42,352 nt of DNA from an uncultured Dialister sp. (GCA_934216155.1 CAKQBK010000010.1:1-42352); one strand, 5' to 3'; numbered from the stretch's first letter, positions 14,681 to 23,298 are shown. The notes: generated by a model from the sequence alone, not told the origin. Program-made: numbers and translations.

Positions 14681-17600
14681 ATGGCAAAATTCTTTATTAA
14701 CCGTCCTATTTTCGCAATCGTTGTGGCATTGGTCATTTCGATTGCCGGGGCGCTTTGTATTTTCACATTGCCTATCGACCGCTATCCGAAGATTACGCCA
14801 CCGCAGGTATCCGTTCATGCGACATACCCAGGGGCTGATTCGGAAGTCGTAGCGCAAACCGTGGCGGAAGTCATAGAAAAGAACGTCGTCGGGGTAGAAG
14901 GCTTCGACAATATGTCTTCTACCAGTAACTCCAATGGTACTTACTCTTTGAGTGTACAGTTCTTAACCGGTACCGATTCCGATATGGCAGCCATTCGTGT
15001 ACAGAACGGTGTCACCGCTTCTGATGCAGCGCTTCCAGATACGGTTCGTTCCATCGGTGTCACCACCAAGAAATCTTCCGGTGATATGGCACTGGTTATT
15101 GGTCTCGTTTCTCCAAACGGTACCTATGATGATGTATTCTTGAAAAACTATTTCAGCATGAACTACCTGGATGAACTGAAATCCATTAAGGGTGTCGGTA
15201 ACGTGCAGGAATTCGGTTCTGACTTTGCTATGCGTATCTGGATGGACCCGACGAAAATGTCTCAGAACCAGATCACTGCTTCTGAAGTCATTGCAGCTGT
15301 TTCTTCTCAGAACCAGCAGGTAGCAGCTGGTAATATTTCCAGTGCACCGGTAGATAAAAATGCATCCTTCCAGTACGTTGTCACTGCCAAAGGCCGTCTG
15401 GTGACAGAACAGGAATTTGGCGATATCGTACTTCGCACCAACAATGATGGTTCTCTCCTTCGTCTGAAGGATGTGGCTCGTATCGAACTTGGAGCTAAGA
15501 GCTATGACTTCCTGTCCCGTTCGGCAGGCCATGAATCTGCGGTGTTGGCATTCTCTCTGACCGACGATGCCAATGCGGTAGAAACCATTGGTGCCATCAA
15601 GCAGAAATTGGAAGAAGATAAAAAATCCTTCCCTGATGATATGACTTATGTCATCTGCGCGGATAACACCGATTTCATTTATGCATCCATCAAAGAAGTA
15701 CTTCATACTTTCTTTGAAGCTCTCCTGATTGTTGCTATTATTGTGTACATCTTCCTGCAGAACTGGAGATCCACGGTCATCCCAATGATTGCCGTACCAG
15801 TTTCGCTGTTTGGTACATTTGCATCTTTTGCAATTCTTGGATTTACCATCAATACACTGACTCTGTTCGCTATGGTTCTGGCTATCGGGCTGGTTGTCGA
15901 TGATGCTATCGTCGTTATCGAAGCCGTAGAATACGAAATGCGGTACAACAACTTGCACCCGAAAGAAGCTACTGTGGCTGCAATGGAAAAAGTACAGAGC
16001 CCGGTTATCGGTGTCGCTGTGGTCCTGGCAGCCGTATTCGTACCAGTTGCCTTCTTGGGCGGCATCATGGGCATTCTGTACAAACAGTTCGCATTGACCA
16101 TTGCGGTATCCGTCCTGATTTCCGCTTTCGTTGCGTTGTCTTTGACACCGGCCCTTTGCGCAGGCATGTTGAAGGAACCAAAGAAAGATGTAAAGAAAGG
16201 CGTTGTGGACCGCTTTTGGGGCAAGTTCAATGATGGCTTCGACCATATGGTAGAAGTGTATGGACAAATCCTGAGAAAATTGGGGAAAGCCCTGTGGGTG
16301 CCAATTGGTACATTGATTGTTTTGTCCATTGCGGCATTCTTCATGTTCTTCCGTCTGCCGACAGCCTTCCTGCCGCAGGAAGATAACGGCTATTTCATCA
16401 ATGCATTCTCTTTGCCAGAAGGCTCTGTCAATGTCCGTACCAATGCGGTCATCAGTGACTTCCTGGAAATGATGGATGCTGACCCAGCGGTAGAACAGTC
16501 TCAGGGCGTAACTGGTTTCGATATTCTTTCCGAAGGTCAGAAACCAAATGCAGGTCTTTCCTTTATCAAACTGAAACCATGGGATGATCGTACCGCTCCA
16601 TCGGAACAGCTGGAGGCAGTCATGGCAAAAGCTTTTGCTTATAATGCCACCCATCCGAATGTATCTCTTATGGCTCTGAACCCACCGCCAATTCCAGGCC
16701 TTGGTGCATCAGGTGGTTTCTCTCTGTACATCCAGAATAAGAATGGCGCTTCCAATGAAGAATTCCAGCGTGTCATCGGCGAATTCCTGGGAGCTGCGAA
16801 CCAGCGTCCAGAAATCCAGATGGCATACACCACCTTCCGTATGGATACACCTTCTTATAATTTCGATATCGATCGTGAAAAAGCCCAGAAGAATGGGGTA
16901 CAGGTAGGGGATATCTTCACTGCCCTCCAGGCTTACTATGGCTCTGTCCAGATCAATGACTTTACCATTTATGGTCGTAACTTTAAGGTAGTAGCCCAGG
17001 CTGATACCCAGTATCGCATGAGCCCGACAGACAATAAGTTCCTGGCTGTGAAAGACAACAAAGGAAATATGGTGCCGATTTCTACCTTTATTACACCAAC
17101 TAAATCCAACTCTATTTCCGTTATTACCCGTTACAACAACTTCCCGGCTGTTAAGATCGGTGGTCAGCAGGCTGCTGGTTACTCCTCCGGTCAGGCACTG
17201 GATGCATTGGAAGAAGTGGCAAAACAGGTTCTGCCAAATGGTTACGGCTATGCCTTTGCTGAATCTTCTGCACAGGAACGTGAAGCAAGTGGGAAGACCA
17301 TTTATGCATTGTCTTTGGGCATGCTCTTCGTATTCCTGTCTCTGGCTGCTCTGTATGAAAGCTGGAAGATTCCATTCACCGTTATCTTTGGTATCCCAAC
17401 AGGGTTCTTCGGTGCCTGCCTGGGTGCTATGGTATTCAACGTATACAATGACATTTACTTCCAGATCGGTCTCTTGACCATCATCGGTCTGGCAGCAAAG
17501 AACGCCATTTTGATTGTGGAATATGCGAAGGTTCGTGTCGATAGCGGTATGGATGCACTGAAAGCGGCTGTAGAAGCTTCGGAAATTCGTCTCCGTCCTA

Positions 17601-17818
17601 TTTTGATGACCTCTCTGGCCTTCATTGTAGGTAACATCCCACTGGCACTGTCCACCGGTGCGGGCTCCAACTCCCGTTCCGAAATGGGTATCGCCGTCGT
17701 ATTCGGTGTGCTCTCTGCGACAGCTTTCCAGATTTTCATTGTACCAATGCTCTTCGTGGTGATTGAACACATTCACGGGTTTAAGAAACCGAAGAAAGTG
17801 GTAACAGTGGATAAGTAA
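14681..17818 (+). CDS. RND multidrug efflux permease (AcrB/MexB, HAE1 type)
   Basis: 1045 residues, the usual HAE1 length, 12 membrane helices with two large periplasmic loops. The proton-relay pair Asp407-Asp408 lies in GLVVDDAIVVIEAVE, at the same numbering as AcrB; the second half repeats the topology (LTIIGLAAKNAILIVEYAK with the conserved Lys). The N-terminus MAKFFINRPIFAIVVALVIS is typical. It exports drugs, detergents or fatty acids using the proton gradient, as a trimer with the adaptor encoded upstream. AGGAGGGG precedes the ATG. The operon ends at the strong hairpin at 17858. An outer membrane is implied. Confidence 0.95.
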   Translation: MAKFFINRPIFAIVVALVISIAGALCIFTLPIDRYPKITPPQVSVHATYPGADSEVVAQTVAEVIEKNVVGVEGFDNMSSTSNSNGTYSLSVQFLTGTDSDMAAIRVQNGVTASDAALPDTVRSIGVTTKKSSGDMALVIGLVSPNGTYDDVFLKNYFSMNYLDELKSIKGVGNVQEFGSDFAMRIWMDPTKMSQNQITASEVIAAVSSQNQQVAAGNISSAPVDKNASFQYVVTAKGRLVTEQEFGDIVLRTNNDGSLLRLKDVARIELGAKSYDFLSRSAGHESAVLAFSLTDDANAVETIGAIKQKLEEDKKSFPDDMTYVICADNTDFIYASIKEVLHTFFEALLIVAIIVYIFLQNWRSTVIPMIAVPVSLFGTFASFAILGFTINTLTLFAMVLAIGLVVDDAIVVIEAVEYEMRYNNLHPKEATVAAMEKVQSPVIGVAVVLAAVFVPVAFLGGIMGILYKQFALTIAVSVLISAFVALSLTPALCAGMLKEPKKDVKKGVVDRFWGKFNDGFDHMVEVYGQILRKLGKALWVPIGTLIVLSIAAFFMFFRLPTAFLPQEDNGYFINAFSLPEGSVNVRTNAVISDFLEMMDADPAVEQSQGVTGFDILSEGQKPNAGLSFIKLKPWDDRTAPSEQLEAVMAKAFAYNATHPNVSLMALNPPPIPGLGASGGFSLYIQNKNGASNEEFQRVIGEFLGAANQRPEIQMAYTTFRMDTPSYNFDIDREKAQKNGVQVGDIFTALQAYYGSVQINDFTIYGRNFKVVAQADTQYRMSPTDNKFLAVKDNKGNMVPISTFITPTKSNSISVITRYNNFPAVKIGGQQAAGYSSGQALDALEEVAKQVLPNGYGYAFAESSAQEREASGKTIYALSLGMLFVFLSLAALYESWKIPFTVIFGIPTGFFGACLGAMVFNVYNDIYFQIGLLTIIGLAAKNAILIVEYAKVRVDSGMDALKAAVEASEIRLRPILMTSLAFIVGNIPLALSTGAGSNSRSEMGIAVVFGVLSATAFQIFIVPMLFVVIEHIHGFKKPKKVVTVDK

Positions 17819-17857
17819 TTCTAAGTGACTGGTAGCTAGTGACTGGTGACTGGAAAT

Positions 17858-17912
17858 AAAAACGGTATGCATACTAAGTGATGATTACACTTAGTATGCA
17901 TACCGTTTTTTA
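17858..17912 (+). terminator. Very long perfect terminator hairpin
   Basis: 23 bp of perfect pairing, 17858-17880 with 17888-17910, 7-nt loop, core ACGGTATGCATACTAAGTG, with A and T runs on both sides so it can work in both directions. Ends the RND operon. Confidence 0.9.
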
Positions 17913-17987
17913 TTATAAAATAGGGATTAGGGACAAGTAGCCAGGGATTAGGAATTGGTTTACTAGGCCACCATAACTTACATGGAA

Positions 17988-18034
17988 AACAAAAACAGTA
18001 TGTATGATATTATTTCATGCATACTGTTTTTGTT
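17988..18034 (-). terminator. Second terminator hairpin, facing the minus-strand acyltransferase
   Basis: 20-bp stem 17988-18007 with 18015-18034 (one G-U pair) around ACAGTATG...CATACTGT, flanked by A and T runs. It shares the GTATGCATAC-like core with the hairpin at 17858, so the two may derive from one duplicated hairpin. Confidence 0.75.
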
Positions 18035-18105
18035 GGAAAAATGGAATAATACTTTTGATTCCCTAGTCCCTAGTCCCTAATCCCTAGTCACGAGTCACCA
18101 GTTAT

Positions 18106-19221
18106 TTAAATCAACTTTCTAAAGTATGGAATCTTTTTAATCAGCCATGTGATGAGAACCCCTAGGGCATAGGCCAGGCAGATCCAGATGATGGCATCAA
18201 AGAAGGGGAAGCGGTAGAGATAGACTAGAAGAACGCGAGACAGGATGATGTGGGTCAGGTTTCTGGTAATTTCTTCAAAGAGCATGACGCCGAAGGAAAT
18301 ACTGCCCAGGAACACCAACCGTTTCGACCAGGTGTCTGATACCTGATGGTGGGAGAACCACCAGCGGGAAAGACAGAAAACGAAGGCGGTATTTAAGAAT
18401 AAGAAGGAGTCGTAGAATCGTTCAGAAATGGCTTCGGTCATGCCGCCGGCTACTACGCCGTGGTAGTGGGTGATGGAAGCACCGATGAGAGTGCCAACGG
18501 CTGCAGCGATGCCCAGTTTGATGAGATTTCGCTTCGTCAGCCAGCTATCTGGGAGTACATGCTCAATCCAGTAGCCCATGATGAAGTAAAAAGAAGGTTC
18601 GCTAATAGCTAGAATGGGGTTCACGAAATAGTTGATTTCTGCGGTGCCTTTGAAAATCAGGAAAGAAATCACTGGGACGCATCCCACGAAGAAAAGGTTC
18701 AAGCCGATGAGGTACAGGTATAAATTCTCTGTCATACCTTTGACTAGTTTTCTCCAAATAGGGAGCATCAAAAGGAACCCTATATATATGTAAAGAAAAT
18801 AATAAGCAGTGGCCATGTTGGATGAGTATAGCATGGTGAAGAATTTTGCTATGTGTCCAGGGATGGTCAGGGGCAAGTTGTGGTAAAACCATAGGTAGTT
18901 GATGAGGGAGAAAACGAAAATGACTTGTAAGAAGCGCCAAATTCGTTTTTTGAAAATCACAGAGATTGGTTCTTCTCTTCCTAAAAGCAAAGCTCCGGAA
19001 ATCATAAAGAAAATGGGGACTGCCGTTTTTACCCAGAAGGGAACCGCCAGGTAAAAGGGATAAAATAAAGACTCCGGCCGGGCAATGAAAATGGAAAATC
19101 CCTGGGTGGCGGTGTGGGTAAACATCACCAGCCAGATACAGAGAAAGCGGAGAAATTCGATGTGAAGTAATTTCTTTTTCTTCGGCTTTTCATTCATAAT
19201 TGTTTTTGGGTTAGAATTCAT
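18106..19221 (-). CDS. Membrane acyltransferase (acyltransferase_3 / OafA-like)
   Basis: 371 residues and about ten membrane helices. The N-terminal IEFLRFLCIWLVMFTHTATQG carries the Arg and His of the acyltransferase_3 family, whose members add acetyl, succinyl or similar groups to surface sugars. Also family-like are FFMISGALLLGREEPISVIFKKRIWR and the C-terminal helix pairs. The start at 19221 is chosen because AAGAGG lies just upstream; the longer frame to 19350 runs through D/C repeat sequence (LPPLLTSNFSLLFPSYQSP), the repeat arm translated. The substrate is unknown; modification of a surface polysaccharide or lipopolysaccharide is inference. Convergent with the RND operon. Confidence 0.82.
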   Translation of the reverse strand: MNSNPKTIMNEKPKKKKLLHIEFLRFLCIWLVMFTHTATQGFSIFIARPESLFYPFYLAVPFWVKTAVPIFFMISGALLLGREEPISVIFKKRIWRFLQVIFVFSLINYLWFYHNLPLTIPGHIAKFFTMLYSSNMATAYYFLYIYIGFLLMLPIWRKLVKGMTENLYLYLIGLNLFFVGCVPVISFLIFKGTAEINYFVNPILAISEPSFYFIMGYWIEHVLPDSWLTKRNLIKLGIAAAVGTLIGASITHYHGVVAGGMTEAISERFYDSFLFLNTAFVFCLSRWWFSHHQVSDTWSKRLVFLGSISFGVMLFEEITRNLTHIILSRVLLVYLYRFPFFDAIIWICLAYALGVLITWLIKKIPYFRKLI

Positions 19222-19265
19222 GATGTGCCTCTTTTCGATAGTATTTCCTGTAATCATAGCATATA

Positions 19266-19352
19266 TTGGTGACTGGTAGCTAGGAAAAAGCAGTGAGAAG
19301 TTAGAAGTGAGAAGTGGTGGAAGGGGTGCACAACTTAAGAAGCGCCCCAAAG
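19266..19352. repeat. D-family patch and C-family left half (copy C4)
   Basis: GGTGACTGGTAGCTAGG (D units, from 19269) is followed by AGTGAGAAGTTAGAAGTGAG (C units, about 19290-19309) and the hairpin GGGGTGC...AGCGCCCC (19323-19348). Element B5 starts 6 bp later, so B5 may have cut this C element; no right half is seen. Confidence 0.65.
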
Positions 19353-19357
19353 TACAT

Positions 19358-19531
19358 AAGGTTATTATTCTACTGCATCGGCCGTTCTAACAAAGTGAAG
19401 ATGTGCTATAGAGACGGGGGTAAAAAGGTTATAATGGGTTATGTGATTTCGCTTCTGCGTATCCTTTTATAACCTTGACTAAACCGGTATATGCAACATG
19501 TTTGATATCGGAAGTAGCAGAACAATAACCT
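19358..19531. repeat. B-family palindromic element (copy B5)
   Basis: Ends AAGGTTATTATTCTACTGCA (19358-19377) and GTAGCAGAACAATAACCT (19514-19531). The central AAAAAGGTTATAATGGGTTA pairs imperfectly with ATCCTTTTATAACCTT. It ends about 10 bp before the pgm -10 box. Confidence 0.75.
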
Positions 19532-19540
19532 ATAAATTTA

Positions 19541-19549
19541 TGCTATAAT
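19541..19549 (+). promoter_or_regulatory. Putative extended -10 of the phosphoglucomutase gene
   Basis: TGC-TATAAT at 19541-19549. The matching -35 position would fall in the right end of element B5, so the insertion may have shaped this promoter. Confidence 0.5.
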
Positions 19550-19584
19550 AAAACCAATATTATCAAACGCAAAGGAGAACTACA

Positions 19585-21234
19585 ATGAACTATAAAGACC
19601 GTTTCAATGATTGGATGTCTTGGGCTGATGAGGACACGAAGAAGGAATTGGAAACTATTTCTGATGAGAAGGAACTGGAAGATCGTTTTTATCAGGATTT
19701 AGAATTTGGTACCGCTGGGCTTCGTGGCATCATGGGGGCGGGCAGCAATCGGATGAATCGTTATACCGTGTCAAAGGCGTCTAAGGGATTGGCCGATTAT
19801 TTGAAAGCCACAGCAGGAAATCATATTTCACAGGGCGTGGTCATTGCCTATGATTCTCGTAACCATTCCCAGGAGTTTGCTCGTGTGACTGCCAATGTAC
19901 TGACCAGTGCGGGCATCCCGGTGAAATTGTTTAAGGAATTGGAACCGATTCCGGTGCTTTCTTTTGCGGTGAAACATTTCCATGCTCTTGGCGGCGTGGT
20001 GGTTACTGCCAGCCACAATCCACCGGAATATAACGGCTATAAAGTGTATGGTCCCAATGGTGCCCAGTTGGTCCCTAAGGATGCGGATGTGCTGACTTCT
20101 TATGTAGAAGCCATTACCGATTTGGCTGCCATTGATACGAAGGGAAATGAAACTCTTCTGACCATGCTGGACCAGGATGTGGTGGACCTCTTTGTGGATA
20201 CCATTTTCAACCAATCGTTTTACAAGGGGAATCCACCGGAATTGTCCATCGTGTATACGCCAATCCATGGCAGTGGATGTAAACCGGTGCAGAAAATTCT
20301 GAGGAAAGCGGGATTCACCGATGTACATGTGGTGAAAGAACAGGAACAGCCTGATGGCAATTTCCCAACTGTTACTTCCCCCAATCCGGAAAATGAAGAA
20401 GCACTGACCATGGGCATTGAGCTGGCTAAACAGGTGGGGGCGGATATCGTATTTGGTACCGATCCAGACAGTGACCGTATCGGGGCCGCTGTGAGACAAG
20501 GAAATGACTTTGTCCTCATTTCTGGAAACCAGATGGGCGCTCTTTTGACCTATTTCGTACTGACCACTAGAAAAGAGACATTGACCCCGGCATCCACTAT
20601 GGTAAAGACCGTAGTCACCGGTGAATTGGGTGCAGAAATCGGACGTCATTTCGGCGTGCAAGTGGTAGAAACTTTGACAGGATTCAAATACATTGGCGAA
20701 AAAATTTCCCAGTGGGAACACGATGATCACCATGATTTTGTGATTGGCTATGAAGAAAGCTATGGCTACCTGGTGGGAACCCACGCACAGGATAAAGATG
20801 CGGTTGTATCGGCGCTGCTGATTGCGGAAATGGCCGCTTATTTCAAAAAACAGGACAAGACCTTGGTGGATGTATTGAATGATTTGTATGACACCTTTGG
20901 TTACTACTATGATAAGACCACATCGTATACACTGAAGGGCTTGGAAGGGCTTGCGAAAATCAAAGCCATCATGGCTCATCTTCGTGACATCGATGTGACC
21001 ACTATCATTCCGGATATTTCTGAAGTGATCGACTTTGAAACCGGCGTAGGCGACTTGCCGAAAGAAAATGTATTGAAATACCAACTCAAAACCGGTGGCT
21101 GGATGGCCGTCCGTCCCAGTGGCACAGAACCGAAGATTAAGATTTACTACTCCTTGAAGGGGAAGAATGAGGAAGAAGCGGTTCGGAAGTTCGAGACATA
21201 TAAGGGAAAATGGGAAGAGGCGCTTGGCCTCTGA
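19585..21234 (+). CDS. Alpha-phosphoglucomutase / phosphomannomutase
   Basis: 549 residues, the length of PgcA-type enzymes. The active-site phosphoserine is Ser143 in VTASHNPPEYNGYK; the metal loop is GTDPDSDRIG; the sugar-binding loop is GYEESYGYLVG; the phosphate-binding loop is RPSGTEPKIKIYY. It interconverts glucose-6-phosphate and glucose-1-phosphate (possibly also mannose phosphates), feeding UDP-glucose, glycogen and envelope polysaccharide synthesis in the cytosol. AAAGGAG precedes the ATG. It is a single-gene unit between elements B5 and B6. Confidence 0.93.
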   Translation: MNYKDRFNDWMSWADEDTKKELETISDEKELEDRFYQDLEFGTAGLRGIMGAGSNRMNRYTVSKASKGLADYLKATAGNHISQGVVIAYDSRNHSQEFARVTANVLTSAGIPVKLFKELEPIPVLSFAVKHFHALGGVVVTASHNPPEYNGYKVYGPNGAQLVPKDADVLTSYVEAITDLAAIDTKGNETLLTMLDQDVVDLFVDTIFNQSFYKGNPPELSIVYTPIHGSGCKPVQKILRKAGFTDVHVVKEQEQPDGNFPTVTSPNPENEEALTMGIELAKQVGADIVFGTDPDSDRIGAAVRQGNDFVLISGNQMGALLTYFVLTTRKETLTPASTMVKTVVTGELGAEIGRHFGVQVVETLTGFKYIGEKISQWEHDDHHDFVIGYEESYGYLVGTHAQDKDAVVSALLIAEMAAYFKKQDKTLVDVLNDLYDTFGYYYDKTTSYTLKGLEGLAKIKAIMAHLRDIDVTTIIPDISEVIDFETGVGDLPKENVLKYQLKTGGWMAVRPSGTEPKIKIYYSLKGKNEEEAVRKFETYKGKWEEALGL

Positions 21235-21268
21235 GAAATTTGTGACAATTATGCTAATAGATAGAGTT

Positions 21269-21453
21269 AAGGTTATTGTTGTGCCACATTCTTTAGGCTA
21301 ACAAATCGTATGCACCGCCTTATACAAGGTTAAAGGGTTATATATGGTTATGAGACTAGCGAAAATCCCATAACCATATATAACCCTTTTAACCTTTTGC
21401 GTAGCGGTATATGCGATTTGTTAGTGCAAAGAACACGGCACAATAATACCCTT
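21269..21453. repeat. B-family palindromic element, 185 bp, best preserved (copy B6)
   Basis: The ends AAGGTTATTGTTGTGCC (21269-21285) and GGCACAATAATACCCTT (21437-21453) pair. Inside, CTAACAAATCGTATGCACCGC pairs with GCGGTATATGCGATTTGTTAG, and GGTTATATATGGTTATG pairs with CATAACCATATATAACC. The whole element is one long interrupted palindrome. The changes in one arm (GTTGTGCC, ATATATGG) are matched in the other, which suggests selection for folding or copying as a hairpin. Confidence 0.88.
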
Positions 21454-21470
21454 TTACTAATGTAAGTTCA

Positions 21471-21499
21471 TTGACAATGTTGCATAATTATGCTAATAT
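21471..21499 (+). promoter_or_regulatory. Strong promoter of the amino-acid ABC operon
   Basis: TTGACA (21471-21476), 17-bp spacer ending in TGC, TAATAT (21494-21499). It lies right after element B6. Transcription would start near 21506, which rules out translation from the in-frame ATG at 21490. Confidence 0.75.
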
Positions 21500-21528
21500 C
21501 TTGTATACATAGAAGGGTTGTGAAAGAT

Positions 21529-22278
21529 ATGGCTGACAAAAAAGTAATTTACGAAGTCAAACATTTGCAAAAGTCTTTCGGGAAGGTTGAAGTCCTGAGG
21601 GATATCAATATGAAGATTGAGAATGGGGAAGTATGCACCATCATCGGGCCGTCCGGGTCCGGGAAGAGTACCTTTCTCCGTTGCCTGAATCTTCTGGAAA
21701 CGCCAACTGGTGGTGAACTTTGGTTTGAAGGCAAAAAGGTGAACGAAAAGACAGATGTGAAGATGCTCCGCCGTGATGTGGGCATGGTGTTCCAGTCTTT
21801 CAATTTGTTTCCGATGTTTACGGCCGTAGAAAATGTGATGTACGCACCAGTACATATTAAAAAACTGCCAAAGGCCCAGGCGAAGGAAGAAGCCATGGAG
21901 CTGTTGTCCCGCGTTGGCATGGCAGAAAGAGCGGATTATTATCCAGGAGAACTTTCCGGGGGCCAGCAGCAGCGTGTGGCTATCGCTCGCGCCTTGGCTA
22001 TGAAACCGAAAATGCTCCTTTTTGATGAACCAACGTCTGCACTGGATCCAGAACTGGTTGGCGATGTACTGACTGTCATGAAAGAAGTCGCTTTGGGCGG
22101 CATGACCATGGCTGTGGTCACCCACGAAATGCAGTTCGCTAGAAGTGTATCGAACCATGTTATTTTCATGGATAAAGGATACATTGTAGAAGAAGGAAAT
22201 CCGGAAGACATCTTCACCCATCCACAGGAAGAAAGAACCCAGACCTTCCTCAAACGATTGATTCACGCTGATATTTAA
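21529..22278 (+). CDS. Polar amino-acid ABC transporter ATPase
   Basis: 249 residues. Walker [10 protein letters not shown] (residues 40-48), Q-loop VFQSFNLFP, signature LSGGQQQR, Walker [13 protein letters not shown] and the switch His in VTHEMQ. This is the GlnQ/HisP class that powers uptake of glutamine, histidine, cystine and similar amino acids. The start at 21529 (MADKK) is chosen because the promoter at 21471-21499 excludes the earlier ATG at 21490; a GTG at 21520 is too close to the AGAAGGG site. The permease gene follows after 15 bp. No periplasmic binding protein gene is present. Confidence 0.92.
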   Translation: MADKKVIYEVKHLQKSFGKVEVLRDINMKIENGEVCTIIGPSGSGKSTFLRCLNLLETPTGGELWFEGKKVNEKTDVKMLRRDVGMVFQSFNLFPMFTAVENVMYAPVHIKKLPKAQAKEEAMELLSRVGMAERADYYPGELSGGQQQRVAIARALAMKPKMLLFDEPTSALDPELVGDVLTVMKEVALGGMTMAVVTHEMQFARSVSNHVIFMDKGYIVEEGNPEDIFTHPQEERTQTFLKRLIHADI

Positions 22279-22293
22279 GGAGATGTAATTATT

Positions 22294-22986
22294 ATGGATA
22301 TGGTCATCGATACTGCGATCAAATATAATGACATCTTCATGTCAGGTGTCAAAATTACAATTATTATTTCTATTCTGTCCTGTTTCTTTGGGTTGCTTTT
22401 GGGGATTATACTGGCATTTATGAAAATTTCCGGTATCAAAATTCTCCAGGCCATCGCTACGGTATATGTAGAAATCATCCGCGGCACCCCAGTATTGGTA
22501 CAGATTTCTCTGGTATTCTTCGGGCTGCCGTTCCTGGGCATCCATTTCCCTAGCTTCCAAATCATGGGGGTCGACTTTGAACGACTGTCCGCCGGCGTTC
22601 TGGCTTTGATTATTAACTCCGGCGCTTACGAATGTGAAATTGTTCGTTCCGGTATCCAGTCTATCCCGAAAGGACAGCTGGAAGGAGCTATGTCTCTGGG
22701 CTTCTCCAAATGGGAATCCATGGTTCGTATCATCATTCCTCAGGCTATTAGAAATATCCTGCCAGTGATCGGCAATGAATTCGTCACTTTGATTAAGGAA
22801 TCTTCCCAGGTTTCCGTCATCGGTATGGCCGACCTGATGTACACTGCTACTACCATTCAGGGCATCAGCTTCCAGCCATTCCCACCGCTGGTTATCGTTG
22901 CTGTGTACTACTTCATCATGACCTTCTTCGTATCCATGTGTCTGCGCGTACTGGAACGGCGGATGAAGGTGAAGAGTGTTAGATAA
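22294..22986 (+). CDS. Polar amino-acid ABC transporter permease
   Basis: 230 residues with about five membrane helices. It has the N-terminal VEIIRGTPVLVQISLVFFGLP motif of HisM/GlnP permeases and the EAA loop GAMSLGFSKWESMVRIIIPQA that contacts the ATPase. TAAGGAGATG precedes the ATG. Only one permease gene is present, so it would work as a homodimer with two copies of the ATPase. The binding protein must come from another locus; the substrate is unknown. The operon ends at the hairpin at 22995. Confidence 0.92.
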   Translation: MDMVIDTAIKYNDIFMSGVKITIIISILSCFFGLLLGIILAFMKISGIKILQAIATVYVEIIRGTPVLVQISLVFFGLPFLGIHFPSFQIMGVDFERLSAGVLALIINSGAYECEIVRSGIQSIPKGQLEGAMSLGFSKWESMVRIIIPQAIRNILPVIGNEFVTLIKESSQVSVIGMADLMYTATTIQGISFQPFPPLVIVAVYYFIMTFFVSMCLRVLERRMKVKSVR

Positions 22987-22994
22987 ATGCGTTT

Positions 22995-23033
22995 AAGAAA
23001 AAGACCGTGAGCATTGCTTGCGGTCTTTTTCTT
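22995..23033 (+). terminator. Rho-independent terminator
   Basis: A perfect 13-bp stem AAGAAAAAGACCG (22995-23007) with CGGTCTTTTTCTT (23021-23033), starting 8 bp after the permease stop. Element C5 starts 2 bp later. Confidence 0.9.
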
Positions 23034-23034
23034 A

Positions 23035-23280
23035 TAGTGAGGAGTGAGGAATTAGGAGTGAGGAGTGGTGGTGGCGGCGCAACAAAATTTGGAAGCGCCG
23101 CATAGATTATTATATATAAACCTTATTTAGCTCTTATGTGTCACTACTTATGATAATGGTATGTTAGAGAGATGAGGTTTTACACGAATTCCTGCATTTT
23201 ATAAAAAAGGGTATTGGGGCCCTATATGAATTGTGGGCCCCTTCCATCACTCCTCACTCCTAATTCCTCACTCCTCACTA
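23035..23280. repeat. C-family palindromic element, intact (copy C5)
   Basis: The left arm AGTGAGGAGTGAGGAATTAG then GAGTGAGGAGTGG is mirrored by the right arm TCACTCCTCACTCCTAATTC then CTCACTCCTCACTA. Inner hairpins: GGCGGCGC...GCGCCGC (23074-23102) and GGGGCCC...GGGCCCC (23217-23242). Total about 246 bp. Confidence 0.88.
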
Positions 23281-23292
23281 TGAAAAATAGTG

Positions 23293-23298
23293 TATAAT
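23293..23298 (+). promoter_or_regulatory. -10 box (TATAAT) before the unknown gene at 23335
   Basis: A consensus TATAAT directly downstream of element C5; no good -35. The -35 region would fall inside the C5 right arm. It explains why an in-frame GTG at 23290 cannot be the start. Confidence 0.5.

Larger units (their letters stand above)
17823..18103. repeat. D-family palindromic element holding two terminator hairpins (copy D3)
   Basis: The left arm (17823-17855) has units AGTGACT, GGTAGCT, AGTGACT, GGTGACT; an extra patch GGGATTAGGGA is at 17924-17956. The right arm (18058-18103) has CCCTAGT, CCCTAGT, CCCTAAT, CCCTAGT, CACGAGT, CACCAGT. Between them lie the two hairpins listed separately. 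It fills the gap between the convergent RND operon and the acyltransferase gene. Confidence 0.75.

Noticed and set aside
14963..16654. 563-residue open frame on the minus strand
   Set aside because: Lies wholly antisense to the RND permease, rich in His, Cys and Gln in random order, with no domain. It is the complement of biased codon use in the real gene.
19222..19350. 43-residue N-terminal extension of the membrane acyltransferase
   Set aside because: It translates D and C repeat sequence; AAGAGG before 19221 supports the shorter form.
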